Below are positions 25,579 to 35,074 of a DNA stretch of 64,000 nucleotides, piece after piece. Position 1 is the stretch's first letter, and every line of letters begins with the position of its first letter. Source of the stretch: Tenacibaculum sp. 190524A02b (GTDB lineage: Bacteria; Bacteroidota; Bacteroidia; Flavobacteriales; Flavobacteriaceae); assembly GCF_964036645.1 (NCBI RefSeq), contig NZ_OZ038525.1, positions 3,228,001 through 3,292,000 of the forward strand, in the 5' to 3' direction. A program made the position numbers and the translations under genes. Under the pieces are notes generated by a model, which saw only the letters and a list, made by a program, of their open reading frames with translations, was not told the origin of the DNA and searched no databases.

Positions 25579-26274
25579 ATGTACAAATGTTTAATTATTG
25601 ACGATGAGAAGTTAGCTAGAAAACTTATTGAAAATCATATTGCTAACATTGATCATTTTGAAGTGATTGCTTCTTGTAAAAGTGCTATAGAAGCTAGTAA
25701 GGTGTTAAATGAACATTGTATAGATCTTATTTTTTCTGATATTGAGATGCCCGTTTTACAGGGAATTGATTTTTATAAGAACTTAGTTAATAAGCCTGCT
25801 GTTATTTTCACTACTGCATATAGGCAATATGCTGTTGATGGTTTTGAGGTAAATGCTATTGATTATTTGTTGAAACCCATCACTTTTCCTCGTTTTTTTA
25901 AAGCTATTGAAAAATTTTTGGCTACTCAAAACACCAATCAAACACCAACTACTACCAATACAAAAACAGATAAAGATTATGTATTTGTTACCGAAGATAG
26001 AAAACAGGTTAAGTTATTATTTGACACTATTCTTTATATTGAAAGTATTAAAAACTACATTAAAATCATTACTACTTCAAAAACTCATGTAATAAAACAT
26101 GGTATTTCTTCTTTTGAAAATTTATTAGATACTCGTTTTTTACGCATTCATCGATCCTATATTATAAATACTCAAAAAGTTACCGCCTTCACCAAACATG
26201 ATGTAGAAATAAACACTCTTGAAATCCCTATAGGAGACAGTTATAAAAGTTTAGTTTTTGAGGTTTTGAAATAA
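25579..26274 (+). CDS. LytTR-family response regulator
   Basis: 231 residues. Receiver domain (1-118) with D8/D9, phospho-acceptor D54 in IFSDIEMP, T79 and K99; a Thr/Asn-rich linker (about 122-137: NTNQTPTTTNTKTD); then a LytTR DNA-binding domain (about 138-231: YIESIKNYIKIIT, RFLRIHRSYIINTQKV). Paired with the upstream kinase. The next plus-strand gene is the giant T9SS protein, whose 5' region holds a perfect palindrome, a possible target (inference). Confidence 0.95.
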   Translation: MYKCLIIDDEKLARKLIENHIANIDHFEVIASCKSAIEASKVLNEHCIDLIFSDIEMPVLQGIDFYKNLVNKPAVIFTTAYRQYAVDGFEVNAIDYLLKPITFPRFFKAIEKFLATQNTNQTPTTTNTKTDKDYVFVTEDRKQVKLLFDTILYIESIKNYIKIITTSKTHVIKHGISSFENLLDTRFLRIHRSYIINTQKVTAFTKHDVEINTLEIPIGDSYKSLVFEVLK

Positions 26275-26372
26275 GTTTTTTATTTCATTTTCTAATAAAG
26301 CTTAAAAAGTATTAGATAAAGTTAGAATACCATACGCTAAAAACACAATTACTCCGTTGTATAGAGTTTATA

Positions 26373-26403
26373 GTACTAGTGTTATTTAAAATCACACTAG
26401 TAC
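26373..26403. promoter_or_regulatory. Palindrome upstream of the giant secreted protein gene
   Basis: Perfect 10-bp inverted repeat GTACTAGTGT / ACACTAGTAC with an 11-nt spacer, ending 21 nt before the start codon. It lacks a T run, so it is not a Rho-independent terminator; an operator or 5' mRNA hairpin is more likely. Confidence 0.5.
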
Positions 26404-26424
26404 ATACATAACATAAAACTACAT

Positions 26425-29400
26425 ATGAAAACCCCTTATTTTGTATTAGTTGTACTCTTTGCAATAACTAATCTGTTTGCTCAAAATGAGCCCTGTAACG
26501 AAACTCAAAAGCCTACTGATGAGGCTCCCATTACGCTACAACAATTATCGAATTTAATTACTACACCTTCGTTTTATGATACGAATCATCGGTATTTAGA
26601 TGGTTTAGGAACCAAAGGCGGGAAGTATTCCGGAGGTTTTTTTGATACTTGGTTAGGAGAAACACAAATTATGTTTCCTTATAACGGGCTGCCAATAGTT
26701 GTTAATAAAACCAGTACGCAATATGTGGCAAATGACTCTAACTACATGTATTGGATGGCGTTGACAATGGGACAAGAGTATATGAATGTTGATATGCAAT
26801 GGATGATGGGTATTGGAGCTAAAGAAACTTTTAGTGGTACTGTAAACGCTAGTGCTACTTCTTTAACAAATGGAGAAGGAGCTTTTGGTCCTTTTGAAGT
26901 AGAAATGTTTACCGGATTAGATAGAGTAATGGCATATCCTTCATTTTTTCCTAAATATGAATTACACTTAACAAATGCTCGTGATATTGCTACCTCTGGT
27001 GTAGATCCTACCGATTTTATGGCAAACTATGTAGGAACAACTGCCGATATAGCATGGTTAAATGAAGCACCAGCTGTAAATGGGTATATGTTGGGTATTA
27101 TGAACTTTTTTACAATATATAATTGGTTTAGCTACGCACAAGATTTATGTTGGCAACAAATTATTGAAGAACCTGCTGACCCCTATTATGCTTTGGCTTC
27201 TATGACCGTTACTTATAATAGAGGTTTTTCAGCAGCTGCTACTATTGCAGAAACGATGAAAAAAGATAATTATGAAGCTACTAAAAACAACCCAAATGCA
27301 AGAGATTTACTTCCTACGGGACATGCTGATTATAGAAAGCATATTACGGAAGTAATTGAAAGTATTGTAGCTAGAGGAGAACAAGCAGCAACTAATACGT
27401 CAACTCCACTTTGGGATTATGAAATTACCTGGGAAATAATTGAACGTTTCTTTTTAGGTGAAGGAGGAACTATAGATGTACAAGGAAAAGGAGGTTTATT
27501 AAGACACTATGCTCCTAAAGATATTGTGAAAAGGCAAGATATTATGGGTACGCTTCAACAAGCGTTTACTATATTAAAAGGAAAGGCACCATCTTCATCA
27601 GCCAATACCATAAGTTTTAGATATGATTGGTTAGCGTTATTAAGAACCGTTAAACAACATTTTCCAAATGATAAAATTTTTGAAAAACCAACAGGAGGTG
27701 ATACAGCACAACAAGTTGAAAACTACTCGCAAGTGGGAGGATGTTGCTATCAAGAACCTGAAATTGAAATTATCCCTAATTGTCAATATGAACCTACTTC
27801 AGTAGAAGTATTAACGCCTATTGAAAAAGTTGAGTGGGTTGCTAAATTTATAAACGAAGATGGTGACATAGAAACTTTTGGAGTACTGACAAATAAAAAA
27901 GGTGCCTTCTTTTTTCCTGAACCAAGAGAGTATACAATTGATGTTAAAGTAACTGTTGATGGAATTGAAACTGTTTTTCCACAAACTACGGTAACCATCC
28001 CTGTTCGTCCCATAGCAAATGAAGTAGAAGACTATTCTTCATGTACAGGTATTTTTGATTTAACAACTAAAGATGCCGAAGTTATTGGAGGACAAGTAAT
28101 ACCCAATATTAAAGTAGATTATTATCCTGTTGAAGAACATGCTATGTTGGGAGGAATACCCATTCAAAACCCAACAGCATATACATTTGACGGTGATACA
28201 AAGGAAATTTTTGCACGAATATATCTTGAAGGAAGTCAGTGTTATGCAGTAACCTCTTTTAAGTTGTCAAAAAGCGGTACTACAGGAACTTTACCTATTG
28301 AAGATAATTATGCTTTTTGTGGTAGTAGTGCCAATGCAACTGATAAAGAAGTACGTATAACATTAGATTCATATGATACGTATAGTTGGAACAAAATAGC
28401 AACCAATGGAGACGCTACCGAATTTTTTACAGGAAATGAAGTAGTAATTACTGAAGAAGGAAATTATAGTGTAACCGTAACTAGTGGTGGACAAGGCGGA
28501 TGTGAGCTTTCTAAAGATTTTACAGTTGAGGTAATCAGTCCCACCGCTAATAAACCATCAGATTTTAATGAGTGTTCAGTGAATGGACAAGATATTGTTT
28601 TTGATTTAACAACTAAAACCGCTGAAATACTAGGTAGTCAACAAGGAGCTGAGGTAACTTTTCATACCTCACAAGCTGATGCTGATGCTGGAACAGAAAT
28701 AATTCAAACTCCAGATTCCTATAGTATTACTACTGATGAAAAAGAGATATTTGCAAGAGTTTTTATTCAAGGTAAAACATGTCAAAGCACCACTTCTTTT
28801 ATGTTACGCAAAAATGAAATTACGATTAATTTAGAAGAAGAATATGCCTTTTGTAATAATAGCACTGATCCAAATGATTCACAAGTTAAACTATCCTTAG
28901 AAGTGTTTGATAGTTATAGCTGGAATACTCTAGGTGCTAATGGAATTAAAACAGAGTTTTCTACAGCAAGAGAAGTAACAATTACAAATGCAGGTACCTA
29001 TAGTGTTACTGTAAGAAAAGGAGTTTGTGAAGAAACTAAAGAATTTAAAGTAGATGGAGTAGATCCTATAGCTAACCAACCATCAGAGTATTCACTTTGT
29101 ATTAAAGACGGCGAAGACCCGATATTTGATTTAACTACTAAAGATGTTGAGATTATAAACGGGCAAGTAGGTAATTTTACTATAACATATCATAATACAG
29201 AAGATGAAGCTAATAGTGGAACCGCACCAATAACCAATACTACTAATTATACTTTTAGTGAAACTGAAAAGGAAATTTACGCTAGAATTTTTATAGCAGA
29301 TAAAGGATGCCATAATAGTACTTCTTTCAAACTAATAAAAAACGATCTTAGTATCAATGTTGAAGAAGAATACAATATTTGCTCAGGCACTATTTCTACC

Positions 29401-31707
29401 GTAGAAATAGATTTAAGTAATGATGGTTTTGATTCATATGAATGGCGATATTTAGACACAAGTGAAGATATTTCAACAGAACCAAAAGTAACCTTAACAA
29501 AACCTGGAACCTATAGTATTAAGGTAACAAAAAACAATTTATGTGAAGCTATTAAAACCTTTAAAATTACTAAAGGAACCTCTGTAAATAACGTAACTAC
29601 CAACTATATAATATGTGATACTGGTAATGATATTGTTTTTGATTTATCTACTAAAGAAGAGGAAATCAGGCAAAGTGTTTTAGGAACTAGTTTAGAAATT
29701 TCATTTCATTTAACACAGGAGAATGCAGACACAAATACAGAGCCTATTACTAATATAACTAATTATTCTTTTGATGGAAATTCACAAGAAGTTTTTGCAA
29801 GATTTGCTGAAACTGGGACTGAATGCTATAGTGTAAGTACATTTACATTATATAAAAACAATGTAAACCCAAAAATAGAAGAAAGTTATGCAATTTGTAA
29901 TAGTAGTGCTAACGTTGCCGATACTCAAATTTTACTTTCGGTAGGAGTTTTTGACACCTATAGCTGGATGAATGTTGATAAAGGTAAAGAAGTCTCTAAC
30001 ACAGCAGATATAACCATTACTGAAACTGGGAATTACAGTCTTACCATTACCAATACTATTGATGGGGAAACCTGTTCACAAACTAAAAACTTTGTGGTAA
30101 CCGGCGTAGATCCTATTGCCACACCACTTTCTAACTACATTATGTGTGTAGAAACCGAAGACGAACCTATTTTTGATTTAACTACCAAAACCTCGGAAGT
30201 TATAGGAACCCAACAAGGAACAAATTTAGCCGTAACTTATCATACCAATTTAGCGGATGCGCAAAGTGGTACAGAAGCAATACAGAATCCTTCAGAATAT
30301 ACTTTTCAAGGAAGTGAAACAGAAATATTTGTTCGTTTGTATTTAGAGGACAAGGGCTGCCAAAACACTACTTCTTTCTGGTTAAAAAAGAATACTATTT
30401 TTATTCCTTTAGAAGATGATTATGCAGTTTGCAACAATAGTGCTAACGTTGCTGATACTCAAATTCAGCTTACGCTGGGTACTTTTAGCACCTATAGTTG
30501 GCGAAATGAAGACGATAATACTGAAGAGAGTACTACAGCTGACTTTATAGCAACTAAAGCAGGAAATTATAGTGTTACCATTACCAATACTATTGACGGA
30601 GAAACTTGTTCACAAACTAAAGCTTTTACAGTAACTGGTGTAGATCCTATAGCCAATAAGCCTGAAGATTATGTGTTATGTGTAGATGACACAACCACTA
30701 CCCCTGTTTTTGATTTAACAACTAAAACTACTGAAGTTATAGGGAATCAGACAGGAGCTAATTTAATTGTTACCTATCATACCTCTCAAATAGGTGCAGA
30801 AAGTGGAGACAGCTCTATTCCGCATCCTTCAAACCATAGTTTTACAGGAGAAGAAACGGAAGTTTTTGCACGTATTTATATTGATGGTAGAGGTTGCCAA
30901 AACACTACTAGTTTTAAGTTAGTAAAAAACGATATCACTATTGCTATTGAAGACAGGTATATACTTTGTACTGGAAATGAAGACAACGACAGCATTGACC
31001 TCCAAGTTGATAACACTAATTTTGATACTTTTAAATGGGTAAACACAGACACCAACACCATTGTTTCTAATACTGCTAACGCCACTATTAATACTACTGG
31101 AACCTATAGTATTATTGCTACCAATACAAATAGTACTTGTAATGAAGCTACTAAAACCTTTAGAGTAGTTGCTGCCGATATTGGAACGATTAATATTACC
31201 TCACAAGTTGAAAATAATGACACCATAATTGTTGAAGTTACTGGTATTACCGATACATTTACGTATGCTTTGGATGACCTAAACGGTAACTATCAAAATC
31301 AAGTAGTTTTTGAAAATGTAGCCGCAGGAGAACATACAGTGTATGTAAAAACAAGTAATGGCTGTATTTACAGCACTAGGGTTATCGTTGATGAAGATAT
31401 AGTTATAGAGCCTGAAAAAGAAATTAACATCCCTAAGTTCTTTACTCCTAATGGCGATGGCATTAATCCTACTTGGTTTATTACGGATCCTACCAATTCA
31501 ATTCCAGAAAATACTAAAATTTATATTTACAATCGTTTTGGTAAACTTGTAACCACTATAGTTTATGGTGGCAATGGTTGGGATGGTACGCATAACGGAC
31601 AAAAAATGCCTTCTAACGATTATTGGTATAGTTTTCAATTTGTAAAAGACAATGAAATACAAAGTTATAAAGGTCATTTTTCTTTGTTAAGAAGCGAAGT
31701 GAGATAG
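26425..31707 (+). CDS. Giant T9SS-secreted repeat protein with putative lytic-transglycosylase-like head
   Basis: 1760 residues. Signal peptide 1-20. Residues about 105-280 recall GH23/SLT lysozyme folds: GIGAKETFSG with E134, GAFGPFEV (152-159), and TYNRGF (263-268), the spots of the SLT catalytic Glu, GLMQ-like and AYNAG motifs. A Cys-rich junction (439-453) precedes six ~177-residue repeats marked by FDLTTK near 543, 726, 901, 1072, 1250 and 1429. The last ~90 residues (KFFTPNGDGINPTWFI, YNRFGKLV, GWDGTHNGQKMPSNDYWY) are a type B T9SS sorting domain. So it is exported across the outer membrane. Function of the head is inference. Confidence 0.85.
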   Translation: MKTPYFVLVVLFAITNLFAQNEPCNETQKPTDEAPITLQQLSNLITTPSFYDTNHRYLDGLGTKGGKYSGGFFDTWLGETQIMFPYNGLPIVVNKTSTQYVANDSNYMYWMALTMGQEYMNVDMQWMMGIGAKETFSGTVNASATSLTNGEGAFGPFEVEMFTGLDRVMAYPSFFPKYELHLTNARDIATSGVDPTDFMANYVGTTADIAWLNEAPAVNGYMLGIMNFFTIYNWFSYAQDLCWQQIIEEPADPYYALASMTVTYNRGFSAAATIAETMKKDNYEATKNNPNARDLLPTGHADYRKHITEVIESIVARGEQAATNTSTPLWDYEITWEIIERFFLGEGGTIDVQGKGGLLRHYAPKDIVKRQDIMGTLQQAFTILKGKAPSSSANTISFRYDWLALLRTVKQHFPNDKIFEKPTGGDTAQQVENYSQVGGCCYQEPEIEIIPNCQYEPTSVEVLTPIEKVEWVAKFINEDGDIETFGVLTNKKGAFFFPEPREYTIDVKVTVDGIETVFPQTTVTIPVRPIANEVEDYSSCTGIFDLTTKDAEVIGGQVIPNIKVDYYPVEEHAMLGGIPIQNPTAYTFDGDTKEIFARIYLEGSQCYAVTSFKLSKSGTTGTLPIEDNYAFCGSSANATDKEVRITLDSYDTYSWNKIATNGDATEFFTGNEVVITEEGNYSVTVTSGGQGGCELSKDFTVEVISPTANKPSDFNECSVNGQDIVFDLTTKTAEILGSQQGAEVTFHTSQADADAGTEIIQTPDSYSITTDEKEIFARVFIQGKTCQSTTSFMLRKNEITINLEEEYAFCNNSTDPNDSQVKLSLEVFDSYSWNTLGANGIKTEFSTAREVTITNAGTYSVTVRKGVCEETKEFKVDGVDPIANQPSEYSLCIKDGEDPIFDLTTKDVEIINGQVGNFTITYHNTEDEANSGTAPITNTTNYTFSETEKEIYARIFIADKGCHNSTSFKLIKNDLSINVEEEYNICSGTISTVEIDLSNDGFDSYEWRYLDTSEDISTEPKVTLTKPGTYSIKVTKNNLCEAIKTFKITKGTSVNNVTTNYIICDTGNDIVFDLSTKEEEIRQSVLGTSLEISFHLTQENADTNTEPITNITNYSFDGNSQEVFARFAETGTECYSVSTFTLYKNNVNPKIEESYAICNSSANVADTQILLSVGVFDTYSWMNVDKGKEVSNTADITITETGNYSLTITNTIDGETCSQTKNFVVTGVDPIATPLSNYIMCVETEDEPIFDLTTKTSEVIGTQQGTNLAVTYHTNLADAQSGTEAIQNPSEYTFQGSETEIFVRLYLEDKGCQNTTSFWLKKNTIFIPLEDDYAVCNNSANVADTQIQLTLGTFSTYSWRNEDDNTEESTTADFIATKAGNYSVTITNTIDGETCSQTKAFTVTGVDPIANKPEDYVLCVDDTTTTPVFDLTTKTTEVIGNQTGANLIVTYHTSQIGAESGDSSIPHPSNHSFTGEETEVFARIYIDGRGCQNTTSFKLVKNDITIAIEDRYILCTGNEDNDSIDLQVDNTNFDTFKWVNTDTNTIVSNTANATINTTGTYSIIATNTNSTCNEATKTFRVVAADIGTINITSQVENNDTIIVEVTGITDTFTYALDDLNGNYQNQVVFENVAAGEHTVYVKTSNGCIYSTRVIVDEDIVIEPEKEINIPKFFTPNGDGINPTWFITDPTNSIPENTKIYIYNRFGKLVTTIVYGGNGWDGTHNGQKMPSNDYWYSFQFVKDNEIQSYKGHFSLLRSEVR

Positions 31708-31735
31708 TAATACCTTACTATCAACATAAATAATA

Positions 31736-31765
31736 AAAGCTCCAAGGATTTTTCTTTGGAGCTTT
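31736..31765 (+). terminator. Terminator after the giant secreted protein
   Basis: Perfect 10-bp stem AAAGCTCCAA / TTGGAGCTTT with a 10-nt loop, 28 nt after the stop codon. Confidence 0.75.
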
Positions 31766-31779
31766 GTATGTTTTATAAA

Positions 31780-31926
31780 TCTCGTCTTGCACTGGTGCAA
31801 CATAGCTTCCAGAAAAATAATTCCCGTCTCGCACTGATGCGGGAAGACTTTTCCAAAAAGAAATCTCGTCTCTATTATTACTTAAAACTTCAGTATTTAT
31901 AGATAAACACGTCATGCACTTGTACT
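31780..31926. repeat. Degenerate 42-bp tandem repeat
   Basis: Four related units beginning with CGTC at 31783, 31825, 31867 and 31910 (spacing 42, 42, 43). Clearest units are CGTCTTGCACTGGTGC and CGTCTCGCACTGATGC; the last is CGTCATGCACTTGTAC. A 78-codon frame on the minus strand across it is probably an artefact of the repeat. Resembles the dispersed intergenic repeats seen in flavobacterial genomes. Confidence 0.45.
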
Positions 31927-31943
31927 GGTTATATAAATTTGTT

Positions 31944-33632
31944 TTATTTAACAACAATCTTTTTCATTTTAGCTTCTCCTGTTTTATTTATAAAACGAGT
32001 AATATACATTCCTCTAGGAAGATCTCTTACATCTATTCTTTGTGTTCCTTCTTCTTCAATTTCATGAGTTATTAATACCCTTCCAGATGCATCTATAATT
32101 TGTACTAAACCATCAGTTGAGTTTTCTGGTAATTTAATATTTAGCACGGTTTTTACTGGATTTGGAAACACTTTAAACTCATTCTTTATAATAGCTTCAA
32201 TATGCTCCTCTTGATTATCAACAGCAACTATTTCATTTTTAGGTTTTGTCTCTTTTGAAGCTCCAAAAACAAAGCGTGCATGTACACCATAATGATCTGA
32301 GATATCTGTAACTACTGACCTCCACTCGTCATTAGAATTTAATCCTGGGTGACTTAGCATTGTATGTCTTGGTACAAATACACGCGTGGTTGATGATACT
32401 GGTTGTTGATGTGCTGATGAATACAATACATAATCTAATATTTGATCGTTACTAGAACCAATCCATCCATTGGTTATTCCAGAATATGTTGCTGTATATC
32501 TTCCTATTCGTTGCGGATCATTTGCTTGTAGCGTCCCCAACATTCCATTGTACTCAGAAGCCGTAAATTTATTTACATTTAAATCTCCTCCAATAATGAC
32601 AGGTTCATTTGAAGGAATATTTTTTCTATTTCTTAGGTTAATAATTTCTTTAAAATTTTTAGTCCTATAAGAAGCATATGAACCTCCTGACTGCGCATGG
32701 GTTCCTAAAACATGGTAATTTTTACCTAATTTATTAATTTTAGCATACATAACCCCTTTATTAGATTGGTCATCTCCATTAGCTGCTAAGTCGTCAAACA
32801 ATTCTTGCTCTGCATCTAAAATTGGATAACGACTAGCTATAAATACGCCTCCATCTTGTTTTATATTATTTGGATTATCTACTACACTTGTAAAATTAGC
32901 AAATCCTCTTTGCTTTAATTGATTTTTGATACTTTCTCTATTACTATTATCAAAGGCTTCTGAAATAATTAACACTTCATAAGGAGCCAACCAATCATCT
33001 ACATAGTTATAACGTGCATTTGGAATACTTGAAAATGTAGGTAATTGCCAAATATTCCATGCCGCAACATTTAAAATATTAGGATTGTTATAATCTGAAG
33101 TATTTACAACCTGTGATTGATTTGCATATTCAATTACATATAAAATATCATCATCACCACCTGTATATAAAAAACGTATTTTTATACGGTAACTTCTCCC
33201 ATCAGCTAATGTAAATGTTTGTGAGGTACGTATATTTCTATCTCCCCATAAATCACTCCAAAAATCATTATTAGTTCCCGTTACATTATAACCTGCACTA
33301 ATAGTACTTCGATTCCACGTTCCTGTTAATTGTAATTTTAACTGAATTTTTTGTGAAGTTCCAGCAATGGTTAATTGATTATGAAAGCCATAAGTTTTAC
33401 CCCATTTTACGCCATAATTCCTACCAAAACTTGACACCTTTACATCTCTTTTGTAAGCACCTATACCATTTACATGCTTTGAAACAAAGGAAGAAGAGTT
33501 TCCTGTATACCTAATAATATCAAATCCAAAGTCAATATCTGTATTATTTTGTACATAAATATGAGTAGTTGCCATTGCAGTATGCATAAATGCTATGAAG
33601 CATATACATAATGTGAGTAATTGTTTTTGCAT
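31944..33632 (-). CDS. Secreted sphingomyelinase-like phosphodiesterase with T9SS sorting domain
   Basis: 562 residues. Signal peptide (1-21); a beta-rich N-terminal domain (about 24-170); an endonuclease/exonuclease/phosphatase-fold domain (about 185-458) with N193, E225 (ISEAFD), H312 (GTHAQS), D350/N352 (GGDLNVNK) and D446/H447 (SDHYGVH), the metal and catalytic positions of bacterial sphingomyelinase C; then a type A T9SS sorting domain (486-562: FKVFPNPVKTVLNI). It would cleave sphingomyelin to ceramide and phosphocholine outside the cell and so act as a haemolysin. Substrate is inferred; other EEP nucleases are less similar around GGDLNVNK. Confidence 0.82.
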   Translation of the reverse strand: MQKQLLTLCICFIAFMHTAMATTHIYVQNNTDIDFGFDIIRYTGNSSSFVSKHVNGIGAYKRDVKVSSFGRNYGVKWGKTYGFHNQLTIAGTSQKIQLKLQLTGTWNRSTISAGYNVTGTNNDFWSDLWGDRNIRTSQTFTLADGRSYRIKIRFLYTGGDDDILYVIEYANQSQVVNTSDYNNPNILNVAAWNIWQLPTFSSIPNARYNYVDDWLAPYEVLIISEAFDNSNRESIKNQLKQRGFANFTSVVDNPNNIKQDGGVFIASRYPILDAEQELFDDLAANGDDQSNKGVMYAKINKLGKNYHVLGTHAQSGGSYASYRTKNFKEIINLRNRKNIPSNEPVIIGGDLNVNKFTASEYNGMLGTLQANDPQRIGRYTATYSGITNGWIGSSNDQILDYVLYSSAHQQPVSSTTRVFVPRHTMLSHPGLNSNDEWRSVVTDISDHYGVHARFVFGASKETKPKNEIVAVDNQEEHIEAIIKNEFKVFPNPVKTVLNIKLPENSTDGLVQIIDASGRVLITHEIEEEGTQRIDVRDLPRGMYITRFINKTGEAKMKKIVVK

Positions 33633-33947
33633 TTGTTTTAATTTTAGTTAATTTATTTTTGGTAAAAAAACAAGCTGAAAATTCAATATATGTAAACAAA
33701 TGGTTTTCAGTTTTTTATTTTAAAGTAAGGAAATTGTTAAGACACTTCCAAAAAACAACTCATTATCTTTCAAAGATTTAAACAAAAAACCACTAAACAT
33801 TCTTAAAAATTGTATTTGAACCTAATCCTTTTATTAATTATTCCCTGATTATTTATAACGAATACAAGTATTGAAAAAATATTGGAATATTATTTGTAAT
33901 GTATTGATTGAGATGTCGTCTAAGTCAATAGTTAAAATATATTTGAA
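33633..33947. other. Divergent intergenic region
   Basis: About 315 AT-rich bases between the divergent sphingomyelinase-like and DUF547 genes. It should hold both promoters. TATATTTG at 33938-33945 abuts the DUF547 ATG, too close for a normal leader, and the rest shows no clear -33/-7 pair. No gene or RNA seen. Confidence 0.4.
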
Positions 33948-34655
33948 ATGCGAAAATTATTTTTATTTCTTAGTCTTGCTTTTTTCATAAACACTCATGC
34001 TCAAACCAGTGTTTTTGATGGACTTTTAAAAAAGCATGTAGATGCAAAAGGAAACGTTAATTACAAAGCTTTCAAGAGTGATGAAAGTACTTTAGATACT
34101 TATTTAGCCTATTTAGCTAAAACTACTCCTAAAAAAAGTTGGTCAGCAGCCAAAACAAAAGCTTTTTGGGTAAATGCTTATAATGCTTATACCGTTAAAT
34201 TAATTTTAGAAAACTATCCTTTAAAGAGTATTTTAAAGATTAAGAAAAAAGGTAAAGATGCTTGGAATATTAAGTTTGCTAAAGTAGGCGGTAAAACTTA
34301 TACGTTAAACCATATTGAGCACGAAATTCTTCGTAAAGATTTTAACGATCCTAAAATACATGTAGGTGTTAATTGCGCTTCAGGTTCTTGTCCACAACTT
34401 GCAAATTTTGCTTTTACAGAAGCTAACTATGAAAGTAAAACTAAAGCGTTAATGAAAAAATTTGTTAACGATACTAATAGAAATAAGATAACTGCTAAAA
34501 AATTACAAATTTCTAAGATTTTTGAATGGTTTAAAGGTGATTTTACTAAAAAAGGTTCTTTAATAGACTTTTTAAACAAGTATTCTGATGTAGAAATTAG
34601 TAAAAAAGCTAAAATTCGTTATTTAGAATATGATTGGAATTTAAATGGTAAATAA
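33948..34655 (+). CDS. DUF547 domain exported protein
   Basis: 235 residues, signal peptide (1-18, ending HAQ), then a DUF547 domain: KAFWVNAYNAYTVKLIL (71-87) and VNCASGSCPQLANFAF (141-156) are the family's signature with conserved Asn and Cys. DUF547 proteins may have a papain/transglutaminase-like fold; activity unknown. Upstream of the arsenosugar genes, separated from them by a terminator, so probably its own transcript. Confidence 0.9.
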   Translation: MRKLFLFLSLAFFINTHAQTSVFDGLLKKHVDAKGNVNYKAFKSDESTLDTYLAYLAKTTPKKSWSAAKTKAFWVNAYNAYTVKLILENYPLKSILKIKKKGKDAWNIKFAKVGGKTYTLNHIEHEILRKDFNDPKIHVGVNCASGSCPQLANFAFTEANYESKTKALMKKFVNDTNRNKITAKKLQISKIFEWFKGDFTKKGSLIDFLNKYSDVEISKKAKIRYLEYDWNLNGK

Positions 34656-34670
34656 ACCCTATACTATATA

Positions 34671-34692
34671 AGAAAAGCTTTGTCGCTTTTCT
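34671..34692 (+). terminator. Terminator after the DUF547 gene
   Basis: Perfect 8-bp stem AGAAAAGC / GCTTTTCT with a 6-nt loop followed by TTTTT; 15 nt after the stop. Confidence 0.8.
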
Positions 34693-34729
34693 TTTTTGTA
34701 TTTTTATTTCTCAATACTAAAATCAATAC

Positions 34730-35065
34730 ATGTCTAAAACATATTATGATCCTGCCGACTTACGTAAGTTTGGCAAAATAACAGAGTGGAACGAAGAACT
34801 AGGAAATAAATTTTTTGATTATTATGGAAAAGTTTTTGAAGAAGGTGCTTTAACTGCTAGAGAAAAAAGTTTAATTGCCTTAGCTGTTGCCCACACAGAA
34901 CAATGTCCTTATTGTATAGATGCTTATACAAAAGATGGATTACAACGTGGTATCACTAAAGAAGAAATGATGGAGGCAATCCATGTAGGTGCTGCAATAA
35001 AAAGTGGTGCTACTTTAGTTCATGGAGTTCAAATGATGAACAAAGTAAACAAACTAGAAATGTAA
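34730..35065 (+). CDS. AhpD-like protein linked to arsenosugar biosynthesis
   Basis: 111 residues of the carboxymuconolactone decarboxylase/AhpD fold. The CxxC redox pair is C59/C62 in EQCPYCIDAYTKDGL, with H55 four residues before. Homologues beside arsS are called arsenosugar biosynthesis-associated peroxidase-like proteins; the neighbour 70 nt downstream is arsS, supporting that name. Chemistry (thiol peroxidase or other) is not established. Confidence 0.85.
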   Translation: MSKTYYDPADLRKFGKITEWNEELGNKFFDYYGKVFEEGALTAREKSLIALAVAHTEQCPYCIDAYTKDGLQRGITKEEMMEAIHVGAAIKSGATLVHGVQMMNKVNKLEM

Positions 35066-35074
35066 AACAATTAT

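Noticed and set aside
28049..30900. Regularly spaced similar sequences, considered as a CRISPR or DNA repeat array
   Set aside because: Spacing is over 500 nt and the similarity is at the protein level, in frame; these are protein domain repeats.
31721..31957. 78-codon open frame on the minus strand
   Set aside because: It spans a terminator hairpin and the 42-bp tandem repeat and overlaps the end of the sphingomyelinase-like gene; no protein-like pattern apart from the repeat.
33938..33945. TATATTTG just before the DUF547 start
   Set aside because: Matches the -7 consensus but ends 2 nt before the ATG, so the transcript would start inside the gene.
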